Positions 26,455-35,900 of a stretch of 64,000 nt of DNA are shown in pieces. Under the pieces are notes generated by a model that saw nothing but the letters and a program-made list of their open reading frames with translations, was not told where the DNA came from and searched no databases. Every line of letters begins with the position of its first letter. The first letter of the stretch is position 1. The translations under genes and the position numbers were made by a program. This stretch comes from Petrocella atlantisensis (GTDB lineage: Bacteria; Bacillota; Clostridia; Lachnospirales; Vallitaleaceae), in NCBI RefSeq assembly GCF_900538275.1, contig NZ_LR130778.1:3344001-3408000 (forward strand), in the 5' to 3' direction.

Positions 26455-28724
26455 GTTCAGAAAAAAAGGAAATCAGAACTTCTGGACAAGTTGACCGGAA
26501 GTATGACGAGTTGCGTAAATCATATCAGAAGAAACAGATGCATGGCGATGGATATGATTATTACTTTACGGATTCCGATAATGACGGTCTTGCTGATGTT
26601 CATGATATTGATGATCTAAATCCCGATATTCAGGATGTCTCACAAATAAAGCCTTTGAAGTTCGAAGATCAACAAGTGAGAAAATCAACAACCAAGAATA
26701 AGCATATTCCTAATTCATCTAAGAAGAAATCTGTTAAACAACAAAAGCAAAAACAGAATACTCTTAAGGATGAAAAAGTCAGCAGAGAAGAGAATGAGCA
26801 ATACTATTCAAATGAAGAGCGTGTTATTCATGGACTTGACCCTGTTACTTCTACAGATGAGAAGGTTTCTCCTAATCAGTTGAATAGGAGAAGACCGGAA
26901 GGTGAAAAAGTACACTCCAATAAGCAACAAAGAAATGGGCTAAAGGGAGATAAGTTAAGTCCTAGAAATCAACAAGCAACTAGCTTGAAGGACAAGAAGG
27001 TCAGTCAAGAGAAGCATGAACAGGCTGTTTCAAAAGATGAGAAGTACAAATCTAATGGGCAAAAGAAGAATGCACTTAAGAATGAAAAACCTAGTCAAGA
27101 CAAGGGAAAGCAAGCATCATCTAAGAACAGCAAAGAGAATCAAGGTAAGCAGACTAAGCCTAGTCCAAAGGACAATAAAAGTGGTAAGGATAAAGGAGAG
27201 AAAGGGACTTCAAAAAAGAAGCAACGTCTTAAGTTTCATGAAGGGAAAGAAAAAGGGAAACTTGAAACAAAGAAAAAAGCTTCAGTTATTTCTCTTGCTT
27301 CTTCCGGGCAAGAGGTATTAAGACGTCACAATCAATATGAGCGGTTTGAGGATGCAGATGAAAACTCTGCTGTTCAAGCTACTGGATTCGGACGTGAAGT
27401 TGCTACTGACACTATTAGAGGAACATCAAGAAGACTTCAACATGGACCCATTAACAAAAATGTGAAGATAACTGCCACTCGCTCCAAGACTCAAAAAGCA
27501 AGAACCACAAGAGCAAGGAACAATTTTAATTTTGAAAAGTCTTTAAAGAACAACAAGACTTTTCAAAAATCTAAAGGCTTAAATAAATATTACCAAAAGC
27601 AGCAATTGAAGCGATCTTATAATAAGAAAGTCTATGGCAGCGTGCACAAGAGAGCAGAAAAAGTGCTTAAAGGAGTTGCTAAGAAACTAAAGCAGATTGC
27701 TACCTTAGCACTTAAAAAAATTGGGCTTCCAGTTATTGGAATTGTTTTAGTGGTTTTGGTTCTTATAAGTATCTTGAGTGGTATTATGGGTGCTTTTTCT
27801 AATGGTGTTAGTGTTGTTATGGCTACCTCATATCAATCAGATGAATATCAAATACATGACACAGAAAATATCTATAATCACCTAGAGGCTGACTTAGAAT
27901 ATGCCATTGCAAATGTTGAAACAGACCACTCTGGTTATGATGAGTACAGGTACAATATTGGAGCTATCGGACATGATCCACAAGTGTTGATGGCATACTT
28001 AACAGCTGTGTATGGTGAATTCACCGCCAGTTCTGTAAGTAATGAGTTAAGCAGGATTTTTGACGAGCAATACATTTATACGCTAACGGCTACTACAGAA
28101 GTAAGAACCAGGACAAGATATGCCTCATACACTGACCCGGAAACTGGTGTGCAATCATACGTGAGTTACCAAGAGGAATATGATTGGCATATTCTAAATG
28201 TTTCTCTCATAGCGAATGATTTAGAATCAGTATTAACTGCTGTGTTAACACCTGAGGAACTGGAGATGTATGAAGCCATTAAGGAAACAAAAGGAAATTT
28301 CACAATACTTCCAAGTCCAATAAGAGGTGAATGGAGAAACTCTGTATCTAGTATGTATGGCTATCGATTAGATCCCTTTGAGGGATATGTAGAGTTTCAT
28401 ACCGGTATTGATATTGCCAAGCCCCTTAGAACTGAACTGGTTGCTGTTACATATGGAACTGTAACAGATGTTGGTTACCAAAGTGGATATGGGAATTACA
28501 TTGAGATTACACATGAGAATGGTCAATCAGCATTTTATGCCCATTGCTCGGTTGTTAGTGTGAGTATTGGTAATGAAGTTAAGTTAGGTCAAAAAATAGG
28601 TGAAATGGGTTCAACCGGTAATTCTACAGGTAGCCACTTACATTTAGAGATTAAGGATGCAGCCGGTAATAGACTGAATCCTTATTTTTATTTATCAGAT
28701 GAAATTGCAGAAGATCCAAGTTAA
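26451..28724 (+). CDS. M23-family peptidoglycan hydrolase of the conjugation machine, with calcium-type motif and Lys-rich repeats
   Basis: A 757-residue single-pass membrane protein starting at TTG 26451 after GGAGGAG. Near residues 42-55 is DSDNDGLADVHDID, a thrombospondin-type-3-like Ca-binding pattern. Residues 100-260 contain irregular repeats around LKDEKVSQ, extremely rich in K, S, Q and N. A membrane helix (IGLPVIGIVLVVLVLISIL, about 423-447) leads to the outside part: a domain at 460-590 and a C-terminal M23 metallopeptidase with HTGIDIA and SHLHLEI zinc-ligand motifs. It would open the cell wall for the channel, the VirB1/CwlT role. The first copy of the 26-bp palindrome sits inside its N-terminus. 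Confidence 0.88.
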   Translation: MSSEKKEIRTSGQVDRKYDELRKSYQKKQMHGDGYDYYFTDSDNDGLADVHDIDDLNPDIQDVSQIKPLKFEDQQVRKSTTKNKHIPNSSKKKSVKQQKQKQNTLKDEKVSREENEQYYSNEERVIHGLDPVTSTDEKVSPNQLNRRRPEGEKVHSNKQQRNGLKGDKLSPRNQQATSLKDKKVSQEKHEQAVSKDEKYKSNGQKKNALKNEKPSQDKGKQASSKNSKENQGKQTKPSPKDNKSGKDKGEKGTSKKKQRLKFHEGKEKGKLETKKKASVISLASSGQEVLRRHNQYERFEDADENSAVQATGFGREVATDTIRGTSRRLQHGPINKNVKITATRSKTQKARTTRARNNFNFEKSLKNNKTFQKSKGLNKYYQKQQLKRSYNKKVYGSVHKRAEKVLKGVAKKLKQIATLALKKIGLPVIGIVLVVLVLISILSGIMGAFSNGVSVVMATSYQSDEYQIHDTENIYNHLEADLEYAIANVETDHSGYDEYRYNIGAIGHDPQVLMAYLTAVYGEFTASSVSNELSRIFDEQYIYTLTATTEVRTRTRYASYTDPETGVQSYVSYQEEYDWHILNVSLIANDLESVLTAVLTPEELEMYEAIKETKGNFTILPSPIRGEWRNSVSSMYGYRLDPFEGYVEFHTGIDIAKPLRTELVAVTYGTVTDVGYQSGYGNYIEITHENGQSAFYAHCSVVSVSIGNEVKLGQKIGEMGSTGNSTGSHLHLEIKDAAGNRLNPYFYLSDEIAEDPS
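26477..26502 (+). repeat. Palindromic repeat copy 1 (inside the M23 gene)
   Basis: A 26-base near-palindrome with arms AACTTCTGG and CCGGAAGT around ACAAGTTGA. It encodes TSGQVDRK in the M23 protein N-terminus. Three further copies occur at 30214, 32344 and 32851. Confidence 0.8.
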
Positions 28725-28741
28725 AGAAAGAGAGAATAATC

Positions 28742-28987
28742 ATGGAAAAAAGACTAGAAAAGACAATCAAGGAAGAAGCGAAGTTAAAAGCGCAAATGGA
28801 AGCATTACAGAAAAAGCTTAAGGATACAGAAGAGAAAAGAGTCAGTTATGAGAAGGAAGAATTACATAAAACCTTTAAGGAAACAGAGATTTCTCTTGAA
28901 GAATATAAAATGATCGTTAGAAATGCTGTAGATGATTATAAGGGTAATTCGGATGATGGCGAAAATCTAGGAATGGAGTTTAAGTAG
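28742..28987 (+). CDS. DUF4315 family small coiled-coil protein
   Basis: An 81-residue, highly charged protein whose first 45 residues form a coiled coil (EKTIKEEAKLKAQMEALQKKLKDTEEKR). This length, sequence style and position between the M23 and DUF4366 genes match DUF4315 proteins of Tn1549-type elements. Role unknown; a scaffold for the transfer complex is only a guess. Its stop abuts the next ATG. Confidence 0.7.
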   Translation: MEKRLEKTIKEEAKLKAQMEALQKKLKDTEEKRVSYEKEELHKTFKETEISLEEYKMIVRNAVDDYKGNSDDGENLGMEFK

Positions 28988-29791
28988 ATGAAAAGAATTA
29001 GATTAATGATAACGACAGTTTTTTTTATAACTTTATTAATTGTCGGATACGAAAATGTATATGCGGTTGAACCAGTAGTTGAAACAGAAAGTGAAGAAGA
29101 GTACGAAGTGATTAGTTCTGTAGATGAGCCTGTTGAGTCAAATTTTACTTCAAAGGATTACCATGTTGAGGGAGAAGATAATCAGAACTACCTTGTTGAA
29201 GGTGGTAACGAGAACGCTATTAACTTGCTTGCTACAGAACAAAGTACAGCAGGTGGAACACTTACAGAGAATACAAATATTGAAGGTGAGGAATATGATA
29301 TGACTCTACCTACAGAGGAAGACTTCGATAATAAAGATCCTCTTGAATTAAGGCAGTTTATAACCTTTGAAACGAAGTCGGGCAAGGAGTTCCATATTAT
29401 CATCGACCATGGAAAAGATGAAGATAATGTAAGAATGCTAACAGAAGTAAGTGAGCAGGATTTGCTGAACTTGATTGAAGCACAAGCTGATATTGAGATA
29501 GAGTTAATTGAAGCAATACCAGAAGCAACAGTTGAGGACGATACCCAAGAAGCAGGTGAGGAAGAAATACCTAAAGATGTTGTCACAGAAGATTCGGTTA
29601 CAGGAGAACCGACAGAAACTCCAGTAGATTCATCTTTAATCATTATTATTGTTGCTGCCTTGGTAAGTGGTATAGCCGGATGGTATTTCAAAATATTTAA
29701 ACCTAAGAGAGCTGCTGCTTTTGAAGATGAAGTGGATGAAGCAGATTATCTTGAAGATGATGAAGCCTATGAAGATGATGATTACGAATAG
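28988..29791 (+). CDS. DUF4366 family surface protein
   Basis: A 267-residue protein with an N-terminal signal peptide (hydrophobic 10-22, probable cleavage after VYA), a long acidic region, a conserved segment with PTEEDFDNKDPLELRQFITFETKSGKEFHIIIDHGKDEDNVRMLTEVSEQDLL (residues about 110-165), a C-terminal membrane helix (SSLIIIIVAALVSGIAGWYFKIF) and an acidic cytoplasmic tail. This is the DUF4366 layout seen in Gram-positive conjugative elements. It probably stands outside the cell near the mating channel; the function is unknown. Confidence 0.8.
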   Translation: MKRIRLMITTVFFITLLIVGYENVYAVEPVVETESEEEYEVISSVDEPVESNFTSKDYHVEGEDNQNYLVEGGNENAINLLATEQSTAGGTLTENTNIEGEEYDMTLPTEEDFDNKDPLELRQFITFETKSGKEFHIIIDHGKDEDNVRMLTEVSEQDLLNLIEAQADIEIELIEAIPEATVEDDTQEAGEEEIPKDVVTEDSVTGEPTETPVDSSLIIIIVAALVSGIAGWYFKIFKPKRAAAFEDEVDEADYLEDDEAYEDDDYE

Positions 29792-29802
29792 GAGGAGTTT
29801 AG

Positions 29803-30279
29803 ATGCTCAAAATAATGTTTAATTCAAAGGAACATGAAGAGTTTTATCTTGAAATGTTAAGTAAGTTTAGGATTGTCCAAGTGTACCATAAAGCATTCTT
29901 TTATTGTATGGGAGCTTGCGATGTGACAAGAGATAATATTGATGCACTCTTTGATTTTCAAACGGGTGGAATACGTCCTGATAATTTACATCAAGGATTT
30001 CAAACTGGCACAAGTTATAAAGTTACTAGGATGGCATTTAATCTATGGAATGGTTATGTTGAAGAAGGTGAAGAAAAATTAATGTCACCTTCAGAGCTGT
30101 TTGCTTGCACATATGGTGATGAGTTTCATCAGGCTATTCAGCTAAGATACCCTGAATACAATCGAGAACAGGAAGTAGATATTGTCAGTGTTGTTGAGAA
30201 ACTGGCAAGAAAACGGCAAGAAACTTCTGGACAAGTTGACCAGAAGTTTCTTGCCGAATCAAAGGATGGTGAAAGATGA
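29803..30279 (+). CDS. DUF6075 family protein
   Basis: A 158-residue cytoplasmic protein with FNSKEHEEFYLEMLSKFR, KAFFYCMGACDVTRDNIDALFDFQTGGIRPD and FNLWNG, the stretches typical of DUF6075 proteins of Tn1549-like elements. Role unknown. Its C-terminus (from about residue 137) is encoded by the second copy of the palindromic repeat and reads RQETSGQVDQKFLAESKDG, which looks like added sequence rather than domain. It overlaps topB by ATGA. Confidence 0.75.
   Translation: MLKIMFNSKEHEEFYLEMLSKFRIVQVYHKAFFYCMGACDVTRDNIDALFDFQTGGIRPDNLHQGFQTGTSYKVTRMAFNLWNGYVEEGEEKLMSPSELFACTYGDEFHQAIQLRYPEYNREQEVDIVSVVEKLARKRQETSGQVDQKFLAESKDGER
30214..30256 (+). repeat. Palindromic repeat copy 2, extended perfect arms
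   Basis: Perfect 17-base arms (30214-30230 and 30240-30256) flank a 9-base centre ACAAGTTGA. The core matches the other three copies; the arms extend further with CGGCAAGAA on both sides. The centre adds CAA/TTG. It lies in the last codons of the DUF6075 gene, just before topB. Confidence 0.85.
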
Positions 30280-32321
30280 AGTTAGTCATTGCAGAAAAAC
30301 CAAGCGTTGCCATATCCATTGCCAAAGTGCTTGGTGCAAGAGATAAAAAGCAAGGTTACATAACCGGCAATGGCTATATTGTCAGTTGGTGCGTTGGGCA
30401 TCTAGTCAGTCTATCTAAGCCAGAGGAATATGATGAACGCTTTGCTAAATGGAATAAATCTGATTTACCAATATTGCCTGATGAGTGGAAGTTATCTGTT
30501 AAGGAAGGGACTAAGCAGCAGTATCGTGTTCTTACAAAGCTGATAGCCAGTGATGAAGTAACATCATTGGTTGAAGCTACAGATGCAGGACGTGAAGGTG
30601 AATTGATATTCAGGCTTGTCTATGACCATAGTAAATGTTCTAAACCCTATCAACGTTTATGGATTAGTTCCATGGAAGACAGTGCCATTAAAGAAGGTTT
30701 CAATCAACTTCAAGACGGTACAACATATGAAAACTTATATCAGTCTGCTATTGCAAGAACAAAAGCAGACTGGCTTGTTGGATTAAATGCAACCAGATTA
30801 TTTACTACGACCTATCATACCAAGTTAAGTGTGGGACGAGTACAGACGCCTACACTGGCAATGATTGTTGAAAGGGATGAGAAGATCAACAACTTCAAGA
30901 AGGAGAAGTTCTATCATGTTGAGCTTGATCTTGGTGATTTTAAACTGAGAAGTGAGAAAATCAAAACCATAGATGAAGCAAAAGTAATTGCTCATTCTTG
31001 CCAAGGAAAATCAGTCGTTATTTCTGAATTAACCAAAGAATTAAAGAAGAATAAGCCACCTGCTTTATTCGATTTAACGTCTCTGCAAAGAGAAACTAAC
31101 CGGATGTTCGGTTATACAGCCAAGCAAACCCTTGATTATACTCAAAGCTTATACGAGAAAAAGTTAGTAACGTATCCAAGGACAGATAGCCGGTTTATTA
31201 CTGAGGACATGAAAGATTCAGTAGTTAATCTATTGCCTATTGCAGATAATCCTGCTGCATATGACGTTAATAGAATAATCAATAACAAGAAAGTATCCGA
31301 CCACCATGCAATTATACCGACTAAACAATCACTAAAACTTGAAGAGCTTAAGATTCCTAATAGTGAATTGAATGTATTGAAACTCATACAGACCAAGCTC
31401 TTGATAGCAGTATGTTTAGAACATGTATATGAAGCCGTTAATGTCAAAGCTGATGTTGATGGTATGACATTTACAGCAACAACTAAGGTCATCGTTGAAA
31501 TGGGCTTTAAGAAGATTGAGCAAGATTTCAGAAAAGAGATGGGTCTTAAAGTTGATGAGGATAAAAATAATAATAGTAGATTAACAAAAATCAATGAAGG
31601 TGATACATTTAAGATTATCGGTATTGAAAATATTGAAGGGACAACGTCACCACCAAAGCGATTCACAGAAGATACCTTATTATCCGCTATGGAAAGAGCT
31701 GGTATTGAAGAACTTGATGATTCATTAGAAACTGAAAAGCAAGGACTCGGTACACCGGCAACAAGAGCTGCTATTATCGAGAAACTAATCTCTACCCTGT
31801 ATGTTGAACGGAAAAAGAAGAATTTAATTGCTACTAGTAAAGGTGTTGAGCTTATTAGAATTGTACCGGACAAGCTTAAATCGGCACAGATTACAGCACA
31901 GTGGGAAAATAAGCTGACAGAGATTTCTGATGGTATACGTTCAGCTGATGACTTTTTAGAAGAGATCAGAAATGAAGTGATTGACTTAGTAGATAATCTT
32001 GAAGTACAGGGTAATCCTGATTCTTTTAAGATAGAAAAGGAAGTTATAGGAAAATGCCCAAGATGTGGTACAGACATTTACGAAGGCAATAAGAATTTTT
32101 ATTGTTCTAACAGGGATTGCAAGTTCAGCATGTGGAAAGAAGATAAGTTCTTTACGAATAAGAAAAAGAAACTGACTAAGTCCATTGCAAAAGCTCTTTT
32201 ATCTAAAGGGAATACGAAAGTGAACAAACTATACTCTGATAAGAAAGACACCTATTATGATGCCAAGGTTGTCCTAAATGACACTGGTGTGTGGGTGAAT
32301 TACAAATTGGAGTTTAAATAA
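30276..32321 (+). CDS. topB: DNA topoisomerase III
   Basis: A 681-residue type IA topoisomerase. The TOPRIM start is MKLVIAEKPSVAISIAKVLG and the acidic cluster lies in TDAGREGELIFRLVYD (about residue 103). The active-site tyrosine is in KLVTYPRTDSRFITEDM (about residue 298), preceded by TSLQRETNRMFGYTAKQTL. A C-terminal zinc ribbon CPRCG...CSNRDC is near residues 592-615. Element-borne TopB is common in Tn1549-like elements and could unlink the mobile DNA. Its ATG overlaps the previous stop. Confidence 0.96.
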   Translation: MKLVIAEKPSVAISIAKVLGARDKKQGYITGNGYIVSWCVGHLVSLSKPEEYDERFAKWNKSDLPILPDEWKLSVKEGTKQQYRVLTKLIASDEVTSLVEATDAGREGELIFRLVYDHSKCSKPYQRLWISSMEDSAIKEGFNQLQDGTTYENLYQSAIARTKADWLVGLNATRLFTTTYHTKLSVGRVQTPTLAMIVERDEKINNFKKEKFYHVELDLGDFKLRSEKIKTIDEAKVIAHSCQGKSVVISELTKELKKNKPPALFDLTSLQRETNRMFGYTAKQTLDYTQSLYEKKLVTYPRTDSRFITEDMKDSVVNLLPIADNPAAYDVNRIINNKKVSDHHAIIPTKQSLKLEELKIPNSELNVLKLIQTKLLIAVCLEHVYEAVNVKADVDGMTFTATTKVIVEMGFKKIEQDFRKEMGLKVDEDKNNNSRLTKINEGDTFKIIGIENIEGTTSPPKRFTEDTLLSAMERAGIEELDDSLETEKQGLGTPATRAAIIEKLISTLYVERKKKNLIATSKGVELIRIVPDKLKSAQITAQWENKLTEISDGIRSADDFLEEIRNEVIDLVDNLEVQGNPDSFKIEKEVIGKCPRCGTDIYEGNKNFYCSNRDCKFSMWKEDKFFTNKKKKLTKSIAKALLSKGNTKVNKLYSDKKDTYYDAKVVLNDTGVWVNYKLEFK

Positions 32322-32343
32322 TTAAAGAAATAAAACAGGGAAC

Positions 32344-32368
32344 AACTTTTGGACAAGTTGACCAGAAG
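32344..32368 (+). repeat. Palindromic repeat copy 3
   Basis: AACTTTTGG and CCAGAAG arms around ACAAGTTGA, one base changed from the other copies. It sits between topB and the YodL gene, and would form a weaker hairpin than copy 2. Confidence 0.75.
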
Positions 32369-32385
32369 ACAAGGACGTGAATAAG

Positions 32386-32838
32386 ATGAATAAAGATAGT
32401 AAAGATATGTTTGATATTTATCAAGTGAAACATGGGGCAGCTTTTAGGGATTTTGGTTTTGAAAATTTGGAGAGACTAAAAAGCAGGGATTTAAAAGTTG
32501 AGTATTCCAATTATGATTTTATCTATTCAGGAAAGCTACAGGAAGGGATGAACCTGGAGGATATCTATACGAAGTTTAATATAGATAGACCGGATGATTT
32601 CAAAGGTCATTCTCTATCGGTTAGTGATGTTGTTGTTCTAGTAAAAGACGGAGAAACAACAGCGCATTTTGTAGATAGTTTTGGGTTTAAAGAAGTACCG
32701 GAGTTTGTTAATGAAAGAGAAGCAGCGAGGAAATCAAGAAGTTCTGTATTATCTGCACTCAAAGAGAATAAGCCAAGTTCTGAAAAGACTAAAACAGACA
32801 AAACCAAAGAAAAAAGAAACTCAATAGAAGAAAGATAA
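32386..32838 (+). CDS. YodL-domain / DUF4316-like protein
   Basis: A 150-residue protein with DMFDIYQVKHGAAFRDFGFENLERL, DFIYSGKLQEGMNLEDIYTKFNIDRPDDFKGHSLSVSDVVVLVKDGETTAHFVDSFGFKEVPEF: this is the YodL domain found in Gram-positive conjugative elements, often next to or within the giant helicase. The C-terminus is a Lys/Glu/Ser-rich tail. ATG 32386 is chosen over the GTG at 32377 because AAGGA then lies about 10 bases upstream. Function unknown; it sits between copies 3 and 4 of the palindromic repeat. Confidence 0.8.
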   Translation: MNKDSKDMFDIYQVKHGAAFRDFGFENLERLKSRDLKVEYSNYDFIYSGKLQEGMNLEDIYTKFNIDRPDDFKGHSLSVSDVVVLVKDGETTAHFVDSFGFKEVPEFVNEREAARKSRSSVLSALKENKPSSEKTKTDKTKEKRNSIEER

Positions 32839-32850
32839 TAAGACAATCGT

Positions 32851-32884
32851 AACTTCTGGACAAGTTGACCGGAAGTTTTTTTAT
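32851..32884 (+). terminator. Palindromic repeat copy 4, used as terminator
   Basis: AACTTCTGG/CCGGAAGTT around ACAAGTTGA, followed by seven T residues. This copy has the full form of an intrinsic terminator, in the spacer before the giant helicase gene. Confidence 0.75.
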
Positions 32885-32905
32885 GCCTAAAAGAAGGAGG
32901 ATTCA

Positions 32906-35900
32906 ATGGCGAAAACATATGATGCAATCACGCTTCTTCAAGAAAAGGAGCGTGAAATAAGAAAGAATGGTCTTAACTGGATGAGCTTTCTTAAAAGTAG
33001 TGCTTATACAAATAAATATCCCTATAATGATCAGATTCTTATATATGCTAACAGACCGGATGCTAAGGCTTGTGGTAGTATGGATTTGTGGAATAACAAG
33101 TTCCATAGATGGATTAATAGGGGAGCAAAAGGAATACCTTTATTAGATGTTTCTGATGATGGAAAAGCTCGGTTAAGATATGTGTTCGATATTTCTGATA
33201 CCCACACGACAAAGTACACTGTAAAAGATGTGAACTTATGGAGATATGATGAAGAAAAGGACAATGAGGCACTAATAAATATTGAAAGACGTGAAGATAT
33301 ATCACCAGAAGACAGTTCAAAGGATATCCGGTATAGAGTTCATGAAATAGCAAAGCGTATTTGTGAATATGAGCAAAGTGATTTAGTTTCAGATATGGTT
33401 CAGTTTGCTGAAGATACTTACATCGAAGAATTAGATGAGTTTAATATTCGTGTCATGGCAAGCAAGCTACTGGAGAACTCGGTGGCTTTTCAGTTGATGG
33501 AACGGATGGAGCTTGATCCAGAAGATTACTTTGAGGCTGATGATTTTGCTGATATTATCAATCTGAATTCTTCAACTTTAACATCTTTGATTTCTACTAA
33601 CACATCAAGAATCACAAAAGATTTTCTATCTGATTTAAGCAAAAAAATGAGCAAAACAAAAACAAGACAAAATGATGTCCAGAATACCTTGATTAATGAT
33701 CAAAGTAAGGTGTATAATGAAAATGAACAAAACAAGACAAAAATACAGTCCAGTATTGATGAAGGAGGTATCGTTAATGAAGACAATGACACTGGCAGGA
33801 GCGGAATACGAAGTAATGAACGAGATATTGAATCCAGTAGTGAAAACAACATCATTCGAGAAGAGTGGAGGAACATATCACCTTCAGGGAGAGATGTTAG
33901 TTCCGAACATAGAATTGACGAACAAGGCACAGAACCCGGTGGAGATCTACGGCAGAGCGAGGAAGAGATATCTGGAAGAAAACAAACCGGCACAGTATTC
34001 AGCAATGATAATCCAGGGAACACTTCAGAGTCACCTACAAGAAGTGGAAATTCAAGCAGAGAGACTTTTGGAGATGCAGACACCACAACTTCAGGAAGCA
34101 TGGGAAGTGACAGAACAGATGAAAGCAACAGATCCGATGAAGTGGGTGGGGATGATGAACAATATCAAGTCAACCATCGAGGAAACGATTTACAGCGAGA
34201 TCGTTTACAAGTAGACACAGAGCAGCTTGATTTATTTAAAACAGAAGAAGAGCAACTTAGGCGTATCGAGGAGACAGTAGAAAAAGAATCTACTGTCTTT
34301 TCTTTTTACCAATCAGATATTGAAGCTGAACTTCTTCGGGGTAGTGGTTTTGCTAATAGTAAGTTTAGGATTTATGAGTTCTATAGTAATGATCCAACAA
34401 ACAAAGAAGCTGTTGAATTTTTAAAGAATGAATATGGCGTTGGGGGTCATTCAGCTAGTAGAAACACAAATGAAGTAACGTCTCAAAGCCATGATGCAAA
34501 GGGGATTGAGCTTTCTAAGGGCGGCTATGGTGATGATAGAGTTGATAAATTATATACCTGGTCAAACGTTAATAAGCACATCAAGAATTTAATTGATAGA
34601 GGGCTGTACTTATCGAGTGAGGAAATAGCTGAACACGAACGTAGTAAACATCCGGATATAAGTTATTATTTTGCAGAAGCTGGTGAGTTTCATAATCTTG
34701 GTGAATACCATGAAGGTTTAACATTTGAAGAAGCTATAAACTATTATGAATCCATACCTGCAGAACGTCGTAATGGAGGCAAGCAGATTGGTATTCATAT
34801 TTATGATGGTGATGAGTTCCCTCTTGAAGTCTCATTAGTGGACCGGGGAAGAATGGAATTGTTTGCTCTGGATTATGTTAGAAGTACAAAAGATAATCCA
34901 AATGTTCTGGAGGCAATCAGTAAACTCAAAGAGCATTTCGAACCGGATAGAGATTTAGGTGAGATTGATGGATTGATATCAGGACTAGAAAAGCAAGACC
35001 TTTCAATAGAGCCATCAAAGCCTGAAAAAATGGATTTTCAGATTACAGATTATAATCTAGGCAATGGTACGAATAATGACAAACTGAATTATAATCTTGA
35101 TGCCATAAGAACATTAAAGTATATAGAAAGCGAAAATCGTCTAGCCACTAAAGAAGAACAAGAAATATTATCTAAATATGTTGGATGGGGAGGTCTTTCT
35201 CATGTATTTGAGGAAGAGCCTACATCAACTTGGGCAATGGGAGCCTATGGTAAAGTTAAGCGTTTATTGACAGATGATGAGTATAAAAGTGCAAGAGAAT
35301 CCACCTTGAATGCACATTACACATCTCCAACAATTATTGAAGCCATGTATGATGGGTTACAAATGCTAGGCTTCAAACAAGGAAATATTCTTGAGCCTTC
35401 ATGTGGTGCAGGAAACTTCTTAGGGATGGTTCCAAAAGCTTTAAATGGCAGCAAGTTCTACGGTGTTGAATTAGATGACTTAACCGGTAGAATTGCCAAA
35501 CAACTATATCAGAATGCAGTCATTGAAATCAATGGCTTTGAAGAGACATCGGTACCAGATAATTTCATCGATGTTGCTATAGGTAACGTGCCTTTTGGTG
35601 ATTACAAGGTGTACGACAAGAGATATGAAAAAGAGAACTTCTTAATTCATGACTTCTTTTTCGCTAAGGCTTTAGATAAAGTACGACCAGGTGGGGTGGT
35701 TGCTTTTATCACATCAAAAGGAACACTGGATAAGAAGAGTTCTAATGTTAGAAAGTATCTTGCAAAAAGGGCTGAACTCTTATCAGCTATTAGATTACCT
35801 AATGATGCTTTTAAGTCTAATGCCGGCACAGAAGTTACGTCAGATATTATTTTCTTAAAGAAAAGAGAACGTCCAATTGAGATTGAACCGGATTGGGTAC

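Noticed and set aside
31142-32077. 311-codon minus-strand open frame
   Set aside because: It is fully antisense to topB, Ser/Leu-rich in the manner of shadow frames, and has no ribosome site or family match.
33700-34128. 142-codon minus-strand open frame over the tnpV region
   Set aside because: It has no ribosome site or recognisable motif and mirrors the codon bias of the two plus-strand frames.
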